Source: CAZBUH01 sp964495095
Lineage (GTDB): Bacteria > Bacillota > Clostridia > Oscillospirales > Oscillospiraceae
Direction: 5' to 3'
NCBI GenBank assembly: GCA_964495095.1
Contig: CAZBUH010000037.1
Coordinates: forward strand, 1-16,452
DNA: 16,452 nucleotides
Each line of letters starts with the position of its first letter. Positions within the stretch are counted from its first letter, which is position 1. The position numbers were made by a program, and so were the translations under genes. The notes under the pieces are model-generated. The model did no database searches, was not told where the DNA came from, and worked only from the letters and a program-made list of their open reading frames with translations. Shown here one piece after another: positions 1 through 6,801 of the stretch.

Positions 1-39
1 TCACGCCTGTCCCAGAGAAATGCGGGTTACTGTTTTACG

Positions 40-72
40 AGCACCGCCCTTTTGCGGGGGCTTTTTTCTTTT
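40..72 (+). terminator. Probable rho-independent terminator of an upstream gene
   Basis: An imperfect hairpin pairs AGC (40-42) with GCT and CCGC (44-47) with GCGG (54-57), and a run of six T plus more pyrimidines follows (62-70). It would end a plus-strand transcript that starts left of the window. The stem is short and has a one-versus-two-base bulge, so the call is moderate. Confidence 0.5.
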
Positions 73-155
73 CCGGGGGAATATAAAAAGAGCGGCGCCT
101 GCTTTGGCGCTTTGCCGTATGCGGCGGCATTTTCCCTGAGATAAAGGCTGTCTCT

Positions 156-184
156 TTGCCTTGAAAACTTACAATCTTTATGAT
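156..184 (+). promoter_or_regulatory. Candidate sigma-A promoter
   Basis: A TTGCCT box (156-161) is followed after exactly 17 bases by TATGAT (179-184). The predicted start of transcription is near 191. A terminator-like hairpin lies only about 13 bases beyond that, so either the hairpin attenuates transcription into the DUF1538 operon or the promoter match is fortuitous. No better promoter was seen between the hairpin and the gene at 270. Confidence 0.35.
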
Positions 185-203
185 AAACTTTTTATATAGC
201 TGT

Positions 204-229
204 CCGCCCGGACCGGGCGGCGTTTTTTT
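204..229 (+). terminator. Rho-independent terminator or attenuator hairpin
   Basis: A perfect inverted repeat CCGCCCG (204-210) / CGGGCGG (214-220) with a three-base loop is followed by CG and seven T residues (223-229). This is a textbook terminator on the plus strand. It sits 40 bases before the TTG start at 270, so it either ends an upstream or small transcript or acts as a leader attenuator for the DUF1538 operon. Confidence 0.7.
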
Positions 230-269
230 AACATAATTGTCAAAGCGGAAAACAGAAAGAGGTGCTTGA

Positions 270-1799
270 TTGCTCGTTAAAACCGAACTATTTGAAAAGT
301 TTAAGGAAGCTGTGCGCTCGGTGCTGCCAATTGCCGCCATTGTGGCGGCGGTGTGCTTCTGCCTTGTGCCGGTGACAACGGATCTGATGCTGTCGTTCCT
401 TATAGGCACGGCGATGCTCATACTCGGTATGGGCCTTTTCACCTTCGGCTCGGAAAAATCCATGACGCTGATAGGCTCATATGTAGGCTCCCGTATGACA
501 AAATCCCGCCGGCTGTGGCTGATATTGGCGGTAAGCTTCCTGCTGGGCCTGTCCATAACCGTTGCCGAGCCGGACCTCCAGGTGCTGGCAGCCAATGTGC
601 CTCACATAGACACGGCGGTGCTTATAATAACAGTGGGCGTGGGCGTGGGCCTGTTTCTTATGATATGTATGATACGCATACTGTTCGGGATCCGGCTTAA
701 GTGGCTGCTTGCGGCGCTTTACGCGGGGGTGTTCCTGATGGCGGCGTTTTCCGACAGGGATTTTCTCAGCGTCGCCTTTGACTCCGGCGGCGTGACCACC
801 GGCCCTATGACGGTGCCGTTTATTATGGCTATGGGCATGGGCGTGGCCTCCATACGCAGCGACAAAAACGCCGAGGCCGACAGCTTCGGGCTTGTGGCCC
901 TGTGCTCCATAGGCCCTGTTTTGGCTGTGATGGCCCTGGGCTTTATCTATAACGACGGCGGCTCCGGGGCCTATGCGGCGGGGGAGGCTACGGGCTATTC
1001 CAGCACGGTGGCGCTCACCGGCGGGTATCTCCGGGCGCTGCCGGAGTATATGAAGGAGACGGCCTTGGCGCTGGCTCCAATAATGGCGTTTTTCCTGATA
1101 TTCCAGCTTGTGTCCCTGCGGCTCCACAAGGTGCCGTTTTTCAGGATAATTATCGGGCTGGGCTATACATATGTAGGGCTGGTGCTGTTCCTCACCGGCG
1201 TGAACGTTGGTTTTTCGCCTTTGGGCACGGTGCTCGGAACTCTGATGGGGTCGGGCTGGACAAGGTGGCTGCTTGTCCCTCTGGCGATGCTGATGGGCTG
1301 GTTTATCATCAGGGCGGAGCCGGCGGTGCACACCCTGAATAAGCAGGTGGAGGAGGTAAGCGCCGGGGCGGTCTCCGGCAGGGCCATGGGCCTCAGCCTC
1401 TCCATAGCCGTGGCTGCGGCAAACGGCCTTGCTATGGTGCGGGTGCTGACAGGCGTCAGCATACTGTATTTCCTCATACCCGGCTATCTTGCGGCGCTGA
1501 TATTGGCGTTTTTCGTGCCGCCTATGTTCACGGCAATTGCCTTCGATTCCGGCGGGGTGGCCTCCGGGCCTATGACCGCTGCGTTTATGCTGCCTTTTGC
1601 CATGGGCGCGTGCCAGGCGCTGGGGGGCAGTGTGCTGACCGACGCTTTCGGGCTGGTTGCACTGGTGGCTATGACGCCCCTTATAACGGTGCAGACTATG
1701 GGCGTGATTTATGTGGTAAAGGCCAAAAAGACGGTCGCCGCAGAAACGCCGGAAGCCTTCGGCGACAGCGAGATAATCGAACTGTGGGAGGCGGTCTGA
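270..1799 (+). CDS. DUF1538 domain membrane protein, two tandem repeats
   Basis: This 509-residue polytopic membrane protein has the features of the DUF1538 family (PF07556), which is related to the UmpA/UmpB cation/proton antiporter subunits described in Halomonas; transport here is inference. It is an internal duplication. AFDSGGVTTGPMT at 169-181 recurs as AFDSGGVASGPMT at 424-436, each followed by FGLVAL (206-211, 460-465), and AEP occurs before each half-motif (99-101, 349-351). Roughly a dozen hydrophobic stretches span residues 15-480. The start is a TTG chosen because GAGG (259-262) lies seven bases upstream and no ATG occurs before residue 40. One base separates its stop from the next ATG, so it is co-transcribed with the PII-like gene, which suggests gating by a soluble sensor. 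I am confident of the family and not of the substrate. Confidence 0.85.
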   Translation: MLVKTELFEKFKEAVRSVLPIAAIVAAVCFCLVPVTTDLMLSFLIGTAMLILGMGLFTFGSEKSMTLIGSYVGSRMTKSRRLWLILAVSFLLGLSITVAEPDLQVLAANVPHIDTAVLIITVGVGVGLFLMICMIRILFGIRLKWLLAALYAGVFLMAAFSDRDFLSVAFDSGGVTTGPMTVPFIMAMGMGVASIRSDKNAEADSFGLVALCSIGPVLAVMALGFIYNDGGSGAYAAGEATGYSSTVALTGGYLRALPEYMKETALALAPIMAFFLIFQLVSLRLHKVPFFRIIIGLGYTYVGLVLFLTGVNVGFSPLGTVLGTLMGSGWTRWLLVPLAMLMGWFIIRAEPAVHTLNKQVEEVSAGAVSGRAMGLSLSIAVAAANGLAMVRVLTGVSILYFLIPGYLAALILAFFVPPMFTAIAFDSGGVASGPMTAAFMLPFAMGACQALGGSVLTDAFGLVALVAMTPLITVQTMGVIYVVKAKKTVAAETPEAFGDSEIIELWEAV

Positions 1800-1800
1800 C

Positions 1801-2469
1801 ATGGAGCTCTATTTTTTAATAACGATTCTGGACAGAAACCGGAAGGACGACATGACGGCCCTGCTCCACCACAATAAGGCGCAGCTTGTGCTGAGCCTGC
1901 TGGGGCGCGGCACGGCCACAAGAGAGCATCTGAGCCTTTACGGGCTTGAGGCCACGGAAAAAGCCGTGATCTGCTCTGTGACCGGAGGCGACCAGATGCG
2001 GCAGATAATAAAGTCGGCAAAGCGCCGCATGTTTATAGACATACCCGGCAACGGCATAATGCTCGCCGTGCCGGTAAAAAGCGTGGGAGGAGGACGTACC
2101 TTGGCATATTTTACAGATAATACCGCGCCGGATAACTCGGTGCCGGTCATGAAATTCGACTATGAGCTCATAGTCATCATTTTAAACGAGGGATATACGG
2201 ATACGGTCATGAACGCCGCAAGGCCCGCCGGAGCCGCCGGAGGCACAGTGCTCCACGCAAAAGGCACCGGCGCAAAGCAGGCTGAGAAATTTTTCGGCGT
2301 GTCCCTGGCGGACGAGAAGGAGCTTATATTCATAGTGTCGAAGGCCGGAGAAAAGGGGAAAATAATGAAGGCCGTGGCCGACAACTGCGGGCCCGGCACA
2401 CCGGCGGGGGCAATAGCCTTTTCGCTTCCTGCCTCCGAGGTGGCGGGACTGAGGGTTTTGGAGGACTAA
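1801..2469 (+). CDS. Fused double-domain PII-like (GlnB superfamily) signalling protein
   Basis: This 222-residue soluble protein is made of two PII-like ferredoxin-fold domains in tandem, about residues 1-107 and 118-222. The halves align by eye: GRGTA (36-40) with KGTGA (154-158), then LYGLEATEKAVICSV (46-60) with FFGVSLADEKELIFIV (164-179), then NGIMLAVPVKSV (84-95) with GAIAFSLPASEV (203-214). PII proteins sense nucleotides and small metabolites and bind membrane transporters; the canonical tyrosine uridylylation loop is not recognisable, so control is probably by ligand binding. Its ATG is one base after the DUF1538 stop codon, and DUF1538 genes commonly neighbour PII-like genes. The likely role is regulator of that transporter (inference). 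The second domain looks more typical than the first. The next gene starts 67 bases downstream and no clear terminator intervenes. Confidence 0.8.
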   Translation: MELYFLITILDRNRKDDMTALLHHNKAQLVLSLLGRGTATREHLSLYGLEATEKAVICSVTGGDQMRQIIKSAKRRMFIDIPGNGIMLAVPVKSVGGGRTLAYFTDNTAPDNSVPVMKFDYELIVIILNEGYTDTVMNAARPAGAAGGTVLHAKGTGAKQAEKFFGVSLADEKELIFIVSKAGEKGKIMKAVADNCGPGTPAGAIAFSLPASEVAGLRVLED

Positions 2470-2536
2470 GCGCCGGGGCGGGATTCTGCAATGCGGCCCG
2501 CCGGGATTAATTAAAAAGCTATGGGAGGTAGTTATT

Positions 2537-3421
2537 ATGCCGAGCAGCGAATTTATAAACCGCAGTGGGTGCATCTGGGACAGATTTTCATTCCAGGGCA
2601 AGAGTATGGAGGAGATTAGAAAGGGCATGGACGACAGCGTTATGTCGGAGCTTAAGCTGCCGGCAGGGGTTATGGTGACCCGCGGCGAGTGCGGAGGCGT
2701 GCCGGGGCGCTGGGCCAGAAAAGCTGAAGAAAACGGGAAGCTGATGTATTATATACATGGCGGCGGCTTTACGCTGGGCTCCTCGGGAATACCCATGCCT
2801 TTTATAACTGAGCTGGTGAGCAGGCTGGGTATCGCCTGCTTCTCCATAGATTACCGGCTGGCCCCGGAGTATGTCTTTCCCGCCGCCGCGGAGGACGTTC
2901 TGAGGGGCTATCTGGGACTTTTGGAGCTGCGTTACAGGCCGGAAAACATAGTGGTGTGCGGCGAATCCGCCGGCGGCTCTCTCAGCCTTGCGCTGCTGCA
3001 CCAGCTAAAAAAAGAGGGCGCGCCCTATCCGGCGGCCGCCGTGGCCCTGTCGCCTGTGACGGACGCCCGGCCCCGGATGGAGAGGAGCGGCAATAAGGTG
3101 ATAAACGACCTGCCGGACACCGACGAGGTGTGGCGCATATACGCCCCCGGCGCCGACAGGGAGGACCCCAGGCTGTCCCCGGCCCTGGGCGATATGACGG
3201 GCTTTCCGCCGGTGTTCCTGTTTGCCGGCGGTGCGGAGCCTCTGGCGGCGGACTCTCTGGAATTTGTGCGGAACGCCGTGCCCCAGGGGGTGGACGTGCG
3301 GCTTACCGTCGGCAGGGATATGGTGCACACCTATCCTCTGGACCTTTTCGACTACCCGGAGGCCATGGAGGCCTTTGAGGAGATAGAGCTGTATTTCCGC
3401 CAGCGGCTTAATATCAAATAG
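2537..3421 (+). CDS. Alpha/beta hydrolase, hormone-sensitive lipase (family IV) esterase
   Basis: This 294-residue cytoplasmic enzyme probably hydrolyses short acyl esters. It carries the family IV oxyanion-hole motif HGGG at 74-77, the DYRLAPE segment at 105-111, the nucleophile elbow GESAGG at 142-147 with Ser144 as nucleophile, and DMVHTYP at 261-267 with His264 as catalytic base. The acid position, usually Asp in DPL, appears as Glu234 in AEPLAADS (233-240), with Asp239 as an alternative. No signal peptide or membrane segment is seen, and the length is normal for the family. The ATG has a GGGAGG site (2523-2528) eight bases upstream. It follows the PII-like gene by 67 bases and precedes spoVAD by 89 bases, so it may share transcripts with either neighbour. 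The natural substrate is unknown. Confidence 0.88.
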   Translation: MPSSEFINRSGCIWDRFSFQGKSMEEIRKGMDDSVMSELKLPAGVMVTRGECGGVPGRWARKAEENGKLMYYIHGGGFTLGSSGIPMPFITELVSRLGIACFSIDYRLAPEYVFPAAAEDVLRGYLGLLELRYRPENIVVCGESAGGSLSLALLHQLKKEGAPYPAAAVALSPVTDARPRMERSGNKVINDLPDTDEVWRIYAPGADREDPRLSPALGDMTGFPPVFLFAGGAEPLAADSLEFVRNAVPQGVDVRLTVGRDMVHTYPLDLFDYPEAMEAFEEIELYFRQRLNIK

Positions 3422-3510
3422 ACGCAAACCGGAAAAATCCATAAAATGGCTTCAATATTTTGACTTTTATATTCCTGAGCCGCCGGGCAATAATAGCACC
3501 GGTGATAAAA

Positions 3511-4539
3511 ATGAGCATAAAACACATAGGCTCCCAGACAGTGTGCCTGCAGAACCCGCCCTCCATAATCGGAAGCGCCTGCTCCGTGGGGAAAAAAGAG
3601 GGCGACGGGCCCCTGAGGGACAGCTTTGACTATATAAGCGAGGACAGCTTTTTCGGGGAGGCCACATGGGAAAAGGCGGAGAGCGCCATGCAGAAGCTGA
3701 CTCTGGGCATGGCTCTTGATAAGGCCTCCGTGCCCCCAAGCGCCGTGGAGTACATTTTCGCGGGGGACCTTTTAAACCAGTGTACCGGCAGCACTTTCGG
3801 CCTCCGGGATATGGGGATACCCTTTTTTGGCCTGTACGGGGCCTGCTCCACAATGGCGGAGAGTTTGGCGCTTGCGGCTATGATAATCGACGGCGGCTTT
3901 GCCGATATGACGGCAGCGGTGACCTCCTCCCATTTCTGTTCGGCGGAGCGGCAGTTCCGTTTCCCTCTGGAATACGGCGGACAGCGACCGCCCACGGCAC
4001 AATGGACTGTGACCGGCTCCGGCGCGGCCATTTTGGCGGCCCGGGGAAACGGGCCGTATGTGACCCATGTGACGGTGGGAAAAATTGCGGATAACGGCAT
4101 AAAGGACGCCAGCAATATGGGCGCGGCCATGGCCCCCGCGGCTTATGACACCCTCAAAGCCCATTTTAACGATTTATCCCTGAAGCCCTCGGATTACGAC
4201 CTGATAGTTACCGGCGATCTTGGGCTTGTGGGCCGGTCAATCGTGGTGGACTTCTTTAAAAAGGACGGGCTGGACATCGCCCCGAACTACAACGACTGCG
4301 GCCTTATGATGTTCGATCTGGAGGCCCAGGACGTGCATGCGGGGGGCTCCGGCTGCGGCTGCTCCGCCGCCGTGCTGAACGGCTACCTGCTGAACGGTAT
4401 GCGGGCCGGGAGATGGCACAAAATACTTTTTGCCGCCACAGGCGCCCTTATGTCCACAGTGTCCTCACAGCAGGGGGAGAGCATACCCTCTATCTGCACG
4501 GCCGTAGCGATTTCAGATACTCCGGGGGTGACGGCATGA
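3511..4539 (+). CDS. spoVAD: Stage V sporulation protein AD
   Basis: This 342-residue protein matches SpoVAD, the soluble thiolase-fold component of the SpoVA channel, which binds dipicolinic acid and helps move Ca-DPA into and out of the spore. Recognisable segments are the N-terminal GDGPLRDSFD (31-40), the GLYGACSTMAESLALAA stretch (107-123) whose Cys112 sits at the thiolase cysteine position, VTGDLGLVGRSIV (233-245), DIAPNYNDCG (255-264) and GGSGCGCSA (278-286). The frame is open upstream to a TTG at 3460, but ATG 3511 is preferred: it has GGTGAT at 3501-3506 and gives the family's usual N-terminus and length (about 338). Its TGA overlaps the spoVAE start as ATGA. Forespore (sigma-G) expression is expected from the family, but I could not identify a convincing promoter. 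spoVAC, the usual upstream partner, is absent here. Confidence 0.95.
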   Translation: MSIKHIGSQTVCLQNPPSIIGSACSVGKKEGDGPLRDSFDYISEDSFFGEATWEKAESAMQKLTLGMALDKASVPPSAVEYIFAGDLLNQCTGSTFGLRDMGIPFFGLYGACSTMAESLALAAMIIDGGFADMTAAVTSSHFCSAERQFRFPLEYGGQRPPTAQWTVTGSGAAILAARGNGPYVTHVTVGKIADNGIKDASNMGAAMAPAAYDTLKAHFNDLSLKPSDYDLIVTGDLGLVGRSIVVDFFKKDGLDIAPNYNDCGLMMFDLEAQDVHAGGSGCGCSAAVLNGYLLNGMRAGRWHKILFAATGALMSTVSSQQGESIPSICTAVAISDTPGVTA

Positions 4540-4904
4540 GCGTTATTTTAGACTATGCAAAAGCGTTTCTGGCAGGCGGGCTTTTCTGCGCCGTAGGCCA
4601 GATACTGATAGACAAGACAAAGCTGACGCCGGCCAGGATACTCACGTCCTATGTGGTGGCCGGGGTGATTTTAAGTGCGGTGGGACTTTATAAGCCGCTG
4701 GTGGAGTGGGCCGGGGCCGGGGCCACGGTGCCCCTTACCGGATTCGGCCATACGCTGGCCGAGGGCGTGCGCAAGGCCGTGGCGGAAAAAGGCGTGCTTG
4801 GCGCGTTTACAGGCGGATATTCCGCCGCCGCCGGAGGCATAACCGCCGCTGTGTTCTTTGGATTCCTGGTGGCGCTTATCTTTAAACCGGGCGATAAGAG
4901 CTAG
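4536..4904 (+). CDS. spoVAE: Stage V sporulation protein AE
   Basis: This 122-residue integral membrane protein matches SpoVAE (SpoVAEB), a small subunit of the Ca-DPA channel in the spore inner membrane. Characteristic segments are YAKAFLAGGLFCAVGQILID (7-26), LTPARILTSYVVAGVIL (30-46), the GAGATVPLTGFGHTLAEGV region (60-78) and the final membrane segment GGITAAVFFGFLVALIF (100-116). The start ATG overlaps the spoVAD stop codon as ATGA, implying translational coupling. An in-frame upstream extension exists inside spoVAD but is not needed. A strong terminator follows at 4954-4990, so spoVAD-spoVAE ends here. Confidence 0.95.
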   Translation: MSVILDYAKAFLAGGLFCAVGQILIDKTKLTPARILTSYVVAGVILSAVGLYKPLVEWAGAGATVPLTGFGHTLAEGVRKAVAEKGVLGAFTGGYSAAAGGITAAVFFGFLVALIFKPGDKS

Positions 4905-4953
4905 ATGCGGCGCAAAAGGCTTGGCGGCGTATTTCGGCTTTCCTGACAGACGC

Positions 4954-4990
4954 AAAAACAGTGCGGGATTAAATCCCGCACTGTTTTTTT
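4954..4990. terminator. Strong bidirectional terminator between convergent units
   Basis: A perfect stem pairs CAGTGCGGGAT (4959-4969) with ATCCCGCACTG (4973-4983) around a TAA loop. It is flanked by five A on the left and seven T on the right, so it can terminate spoVAE on the plus strand and the four-cysteine gene on the minus strand. Confidence 0.92.
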
Positions 4991-5015
4991 GCTTATAGAT
5001 TGTCAAAAGACGGCA

Positions 5016-5222
5016 CTAGACCTCAAAATCCTCATGTGAGTATTCCTCAAACCTGACCGCCGTTCTCTCCGGCACCCTTTTTAGGGGGTCGTAGGAAAAA
5101 TGCCCGCAGCTTGCGCCGAGGGACAAAACGCCCTTTTTTATGCAGACGGCCTGGGTCTTGTTTATCCGCTCCGAGTGGCGGCAATAGGCGCACATGGGCT
5201 GTATATCTGCTCTGAAAAGCAT
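5016..5222 (-). CDS. Small conserved four-cysteine protein, possibly zinc-binding
   Basis: This is a 68-residue soluble protein. Its cysteines come as CAYC near residues 11-14, a single Cys in AVCIKKG, and a fourth in GASCGHFSYDPLKRVP, giving a C-x2-C ... C ... C pattern like a small zinc ribbon. The YDPLKRVP ending resembles small hypothetical proteins I associate with Clostridia; I know no assigned function. The frame is open further upstream, to 5288, but ATG 5222 is chosen because GGTGGAG lies just before it on the minus strand and the longer form would run into ylbJ. It starts 35 bases after the ylbJ stop and probably shares that transcript, so a sporulation role is possible by context only. 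Confidence 0.7.
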   Translation of the reverse strand: MLFRADIQPMCAYCRHSERINKTQAVCIKKGVLSLGASCGHFSYDPLKRVPERTAVRFEEYSHEDFEV

Positions 5223-5257
5223 AAGCTCCACCTCTGAAACATATATTGACAGCTTAA

Positions 5258-6430
5258 TTATACATGCCTTCCGTGCTTTTTTCCACACCTTTTTGAAAAT
5301 ATACAGACAATGCCGAAAATTACCGCAAGGGCCGCGGCGCTTATGAGCGAGACTAAAAGCGAGGTCTTAAAGCCCATGGAGGCGATGCCCGTGACCTGCT
5401 CGGCGAGGTACGAGGCCACGGCGGTGTCCGGCGTAAAAATTCCCGCGAGAAAATAGGTAAAAACGGCCGCCAGTATGCCGTGGAGGAATTTCCCTATAAT
5501 ATATGTCTTTGCCGAAAGGCCGCTGCCGCTTATAAAGGACAGCACCTGGCAGTGTACCGAGAGGCCGGCCCAGCCCAGCATAAACGCCGCCAGAGCCATG
5601 GAGCTCTGCAGCTCGCCGGCCGCGCCCTTCAGGGACCAGACGCCGGAGGAAATTTCGATTATTCCAGTAAGCAGCCTTTCCGCCCATATGTCGTCAAAGC
5701 CCAGAGGCGAGAATACGGCCCCTATGACGTCCGACAGAAACGGCATCACCCCGGCGGTGAAAAGGAGCTTTATAAAGACGGTGAAAAATATTACGAATCC
5801 GCAGATATTGAGGCTGGACCGGAAGGCCGAGGCCACGGAGCCCGTGAACGCCGCCGGGAATTTTTCGGATTTCGCCGCCTGGGGCTTTGCCCTTACGTTT
5901 GCGCTTTTCCCGCCCCATTTTCTGAAAAGCACGCCGATGCAGACTGAGGCTGCCGTATGTGACAGGTACAGCAGCAGCCCCACAAGGCTGCTGGAAAATA
6001 TCCCAGCCCCGACGACGCCGAGAATAAAGGCCGGGCCGGAATTGTTGCAGAAGCTCAAAAGCCGCTCGGCCTCGCTTTTTGTGCAGCTTCCGTTTTCATA
6101 GAGGGAGATAACGGTTTTCGCGCCCACAGGGTAGCCCCCGATAAAACCCAGCACGAAGGCCGTGGAGGCGGCGCCGCCCACGTTGAAAAGGGGCCGCATT
6201 ACAGGCTCCAGGAGCCTGCCCAGTTTGTCCGCCAGCCCCAGCCTCACCGCCATTGAGGACAGCACGAAAAACGGGAAAAGCGACGGCACGATAACGTCGG
6301 CGCATATCTGCACGCCGCTTTTCGCCGCTCCGACGGACTCCTGCGGAAACATGACAAGCCCCGCCGCGGCCGCGGCCATGGCAAGGCAGACAACAATATC
6401 GTATATCCTTTCTCTGAGCTTAGTATTCAA
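5258..6430 (-). CDS. ylbJ: Sporulation integral membrane protein YlbJ
   Basis: This 390-residue polytopic protein matches YlbJ, a nucleoside-transporter-Gate-like membrane protein needed for proper spore cortex formation in Bacillus, where it belongs to the sigma-E (mother cell) regulon. Key segments are VIVPSLFPFFVLSSM (46-60), GFIGGYPVGAKT (95-106), FCNNSGPAF (127-135) and a C-terminal FSKRCGKKHGRHV tail; eight or more hydrophobic segments are visible. The start is a TTG at 6430 with a GGGGAGGG site six bases upstream (plus-strand 6437-6444); a farther in-frame TTG at 6448 would bury that site inside the gene. It is transcribed divergently from yqfC and probably together with the downstream four-cysteine gene. 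Length is close to the Bacillus protein (about 408). Confidence 0.92.
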   Translation of the reverse strand: MNTKLRERIYDIVVCLAMAAAAAGLVMFPQESVGAAKSGVQICADVIVPSLFPFFVLSSMAVRLGLADKLGRLLEPVMRPLFNVGGAASTAFVLGFIGGYPVGAKTVISLYENGSCTKSEAERLLSFCNNSGPAFILGVVGAGIFSSSLVGLLLYLSHTAASVCIGVLFRKWGGKSANVRAKPQAAKSEKFPAAFTGSVASAFRSSLNICGFVIFFTVFIKLLFTAGVMPFLSDVIGAVFSPLGFDDIWAERLLTGIIEISSGVWSLKGAAGELQSSMALAAFMLGWAGLSVHCQVLSFISGSGLSAKTYIIGKFLHGILAAVFTYFLAGIFTPDTAVASYLAEQVTGIASMGFKTSLLVSLISAAALAVIFGIVCIFSKRCGKKHGRHV

Positions 6431-6452
6431 AAATATCCCTCCCCGCAAAAGT

Positions 6453-6500
6453 ATATCTATGCCGCGGCTGTGGTAATTTTGCCAACTCCGGCATAAATAT
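6453..6500. promoter_or_regulatory. Divergent promoter region with sigma-E-like -10 boxes
   Basis: Between the ylbJ and yqfC starts, each strand has a CATA-type box resembling the sigma-E -10 element (CATACANT): CATAAATA at 6492-6499 on the plus strand, with GTAATT 13 bases upstream, and CATAGATAT on the minus strand at plus coordinates 6453-6461. The -35 matches are poor. Sigma-E control of both genes is known in Bacillus, so this is a context-supported guess. Confidence 0.35.
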
Positions 6501-6516
6501 TAGCGGGGTGGGGCTT

Positions 6517-6798
6517 ATGAAGTATAAAAAAACCGCTGAGTTTCTCGACAGGGCGGCAGATTTTTTCGATTTGCCCAGCGAGGTGATCTCCGGCGCCGCC
6601 ATGGTGACGATTACCGGCGAGCGGACGGTACGGATAGAAAACCACCGTGGGGTGGAGTGCCTTGAAAGCGGCTGCGTAATAGTGAAAACCGGGTCGGGGC
6701 ATATCCATATCCGGGGAGCGGGTATGACGCTCACCGCCATGAGCGGATCTGAATTGCTTGTTTCGGGGAAAATTTCCGGCATTGATTTTGAGGAATGA
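6517..6798 (+). CDS. yqfC: Sporulation protein YqfC
   Basis: This 93-residue protein matches YqfC, a small YabP-like sporulation protein of the sigma-E regulon whose biochemical role is not settled. It is almost all beta-strand in character: EVISGAAMVTITGERTVRIEN (22-42), GVECLESGCVIVKTGSGHIHI (45-65) and a final GSELLVSGKISGIDFE (77-92). ATG 6517 has a GGGGTGGGG stretch just upstream; an in-frame GTG at 6508 falls inside that site and is less likely. Only three bases separate its stop from yqfD, the invariant partner gene. Length equals that of the Bacillus protein. Confidence 0.92.
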   Translation: MKYKKTAEFLDRAADFFDLPSEVISGAAMVTITGERTVRIENHRGVECLESGCVIVKTGSGHIHIRGAGMTLTAMSGSELLVSGKISGIDFEE

Positions 6799-6801
6799 AA
6801 A

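Noticed and set aside
477..1802. Long minus-strand open frame (441 codons) opposite the DUF1538 gene
   Set aside because: Its translation is rich in His, Arg, Gln and Pro with no membrane or domain pattern, and it mirrors the codon bias of the real plus-strand gene.
2477..2502. GGCGGG/CCCGCC hairpin after the PII-like gene
   Set aside because: The loop is 14 bases and no T-tract follows, so it is not a convincing terminator.
3460..3496. TTGACT box and TAATAG box before spoVAD as a sigma-A promoter
   Set aside because: The spacing is about 25 bases, too long. A sigma-G reading of CAATAATA lacks a matching -35.
3460..3510. N-terminal extension of SpoVAD from TTG 3460
   Set aside because: The added 17 residues are not part of the family's N-terminus, and ATG 3511 has its own ribosome-binding site.
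5223..5288. N-terminal extension of the four-cysteine protein to 5288
   Set aside because: It would overlap the end of ylbJ, and a good GGTGGAG site directly precedes the internal ATG at 5222.
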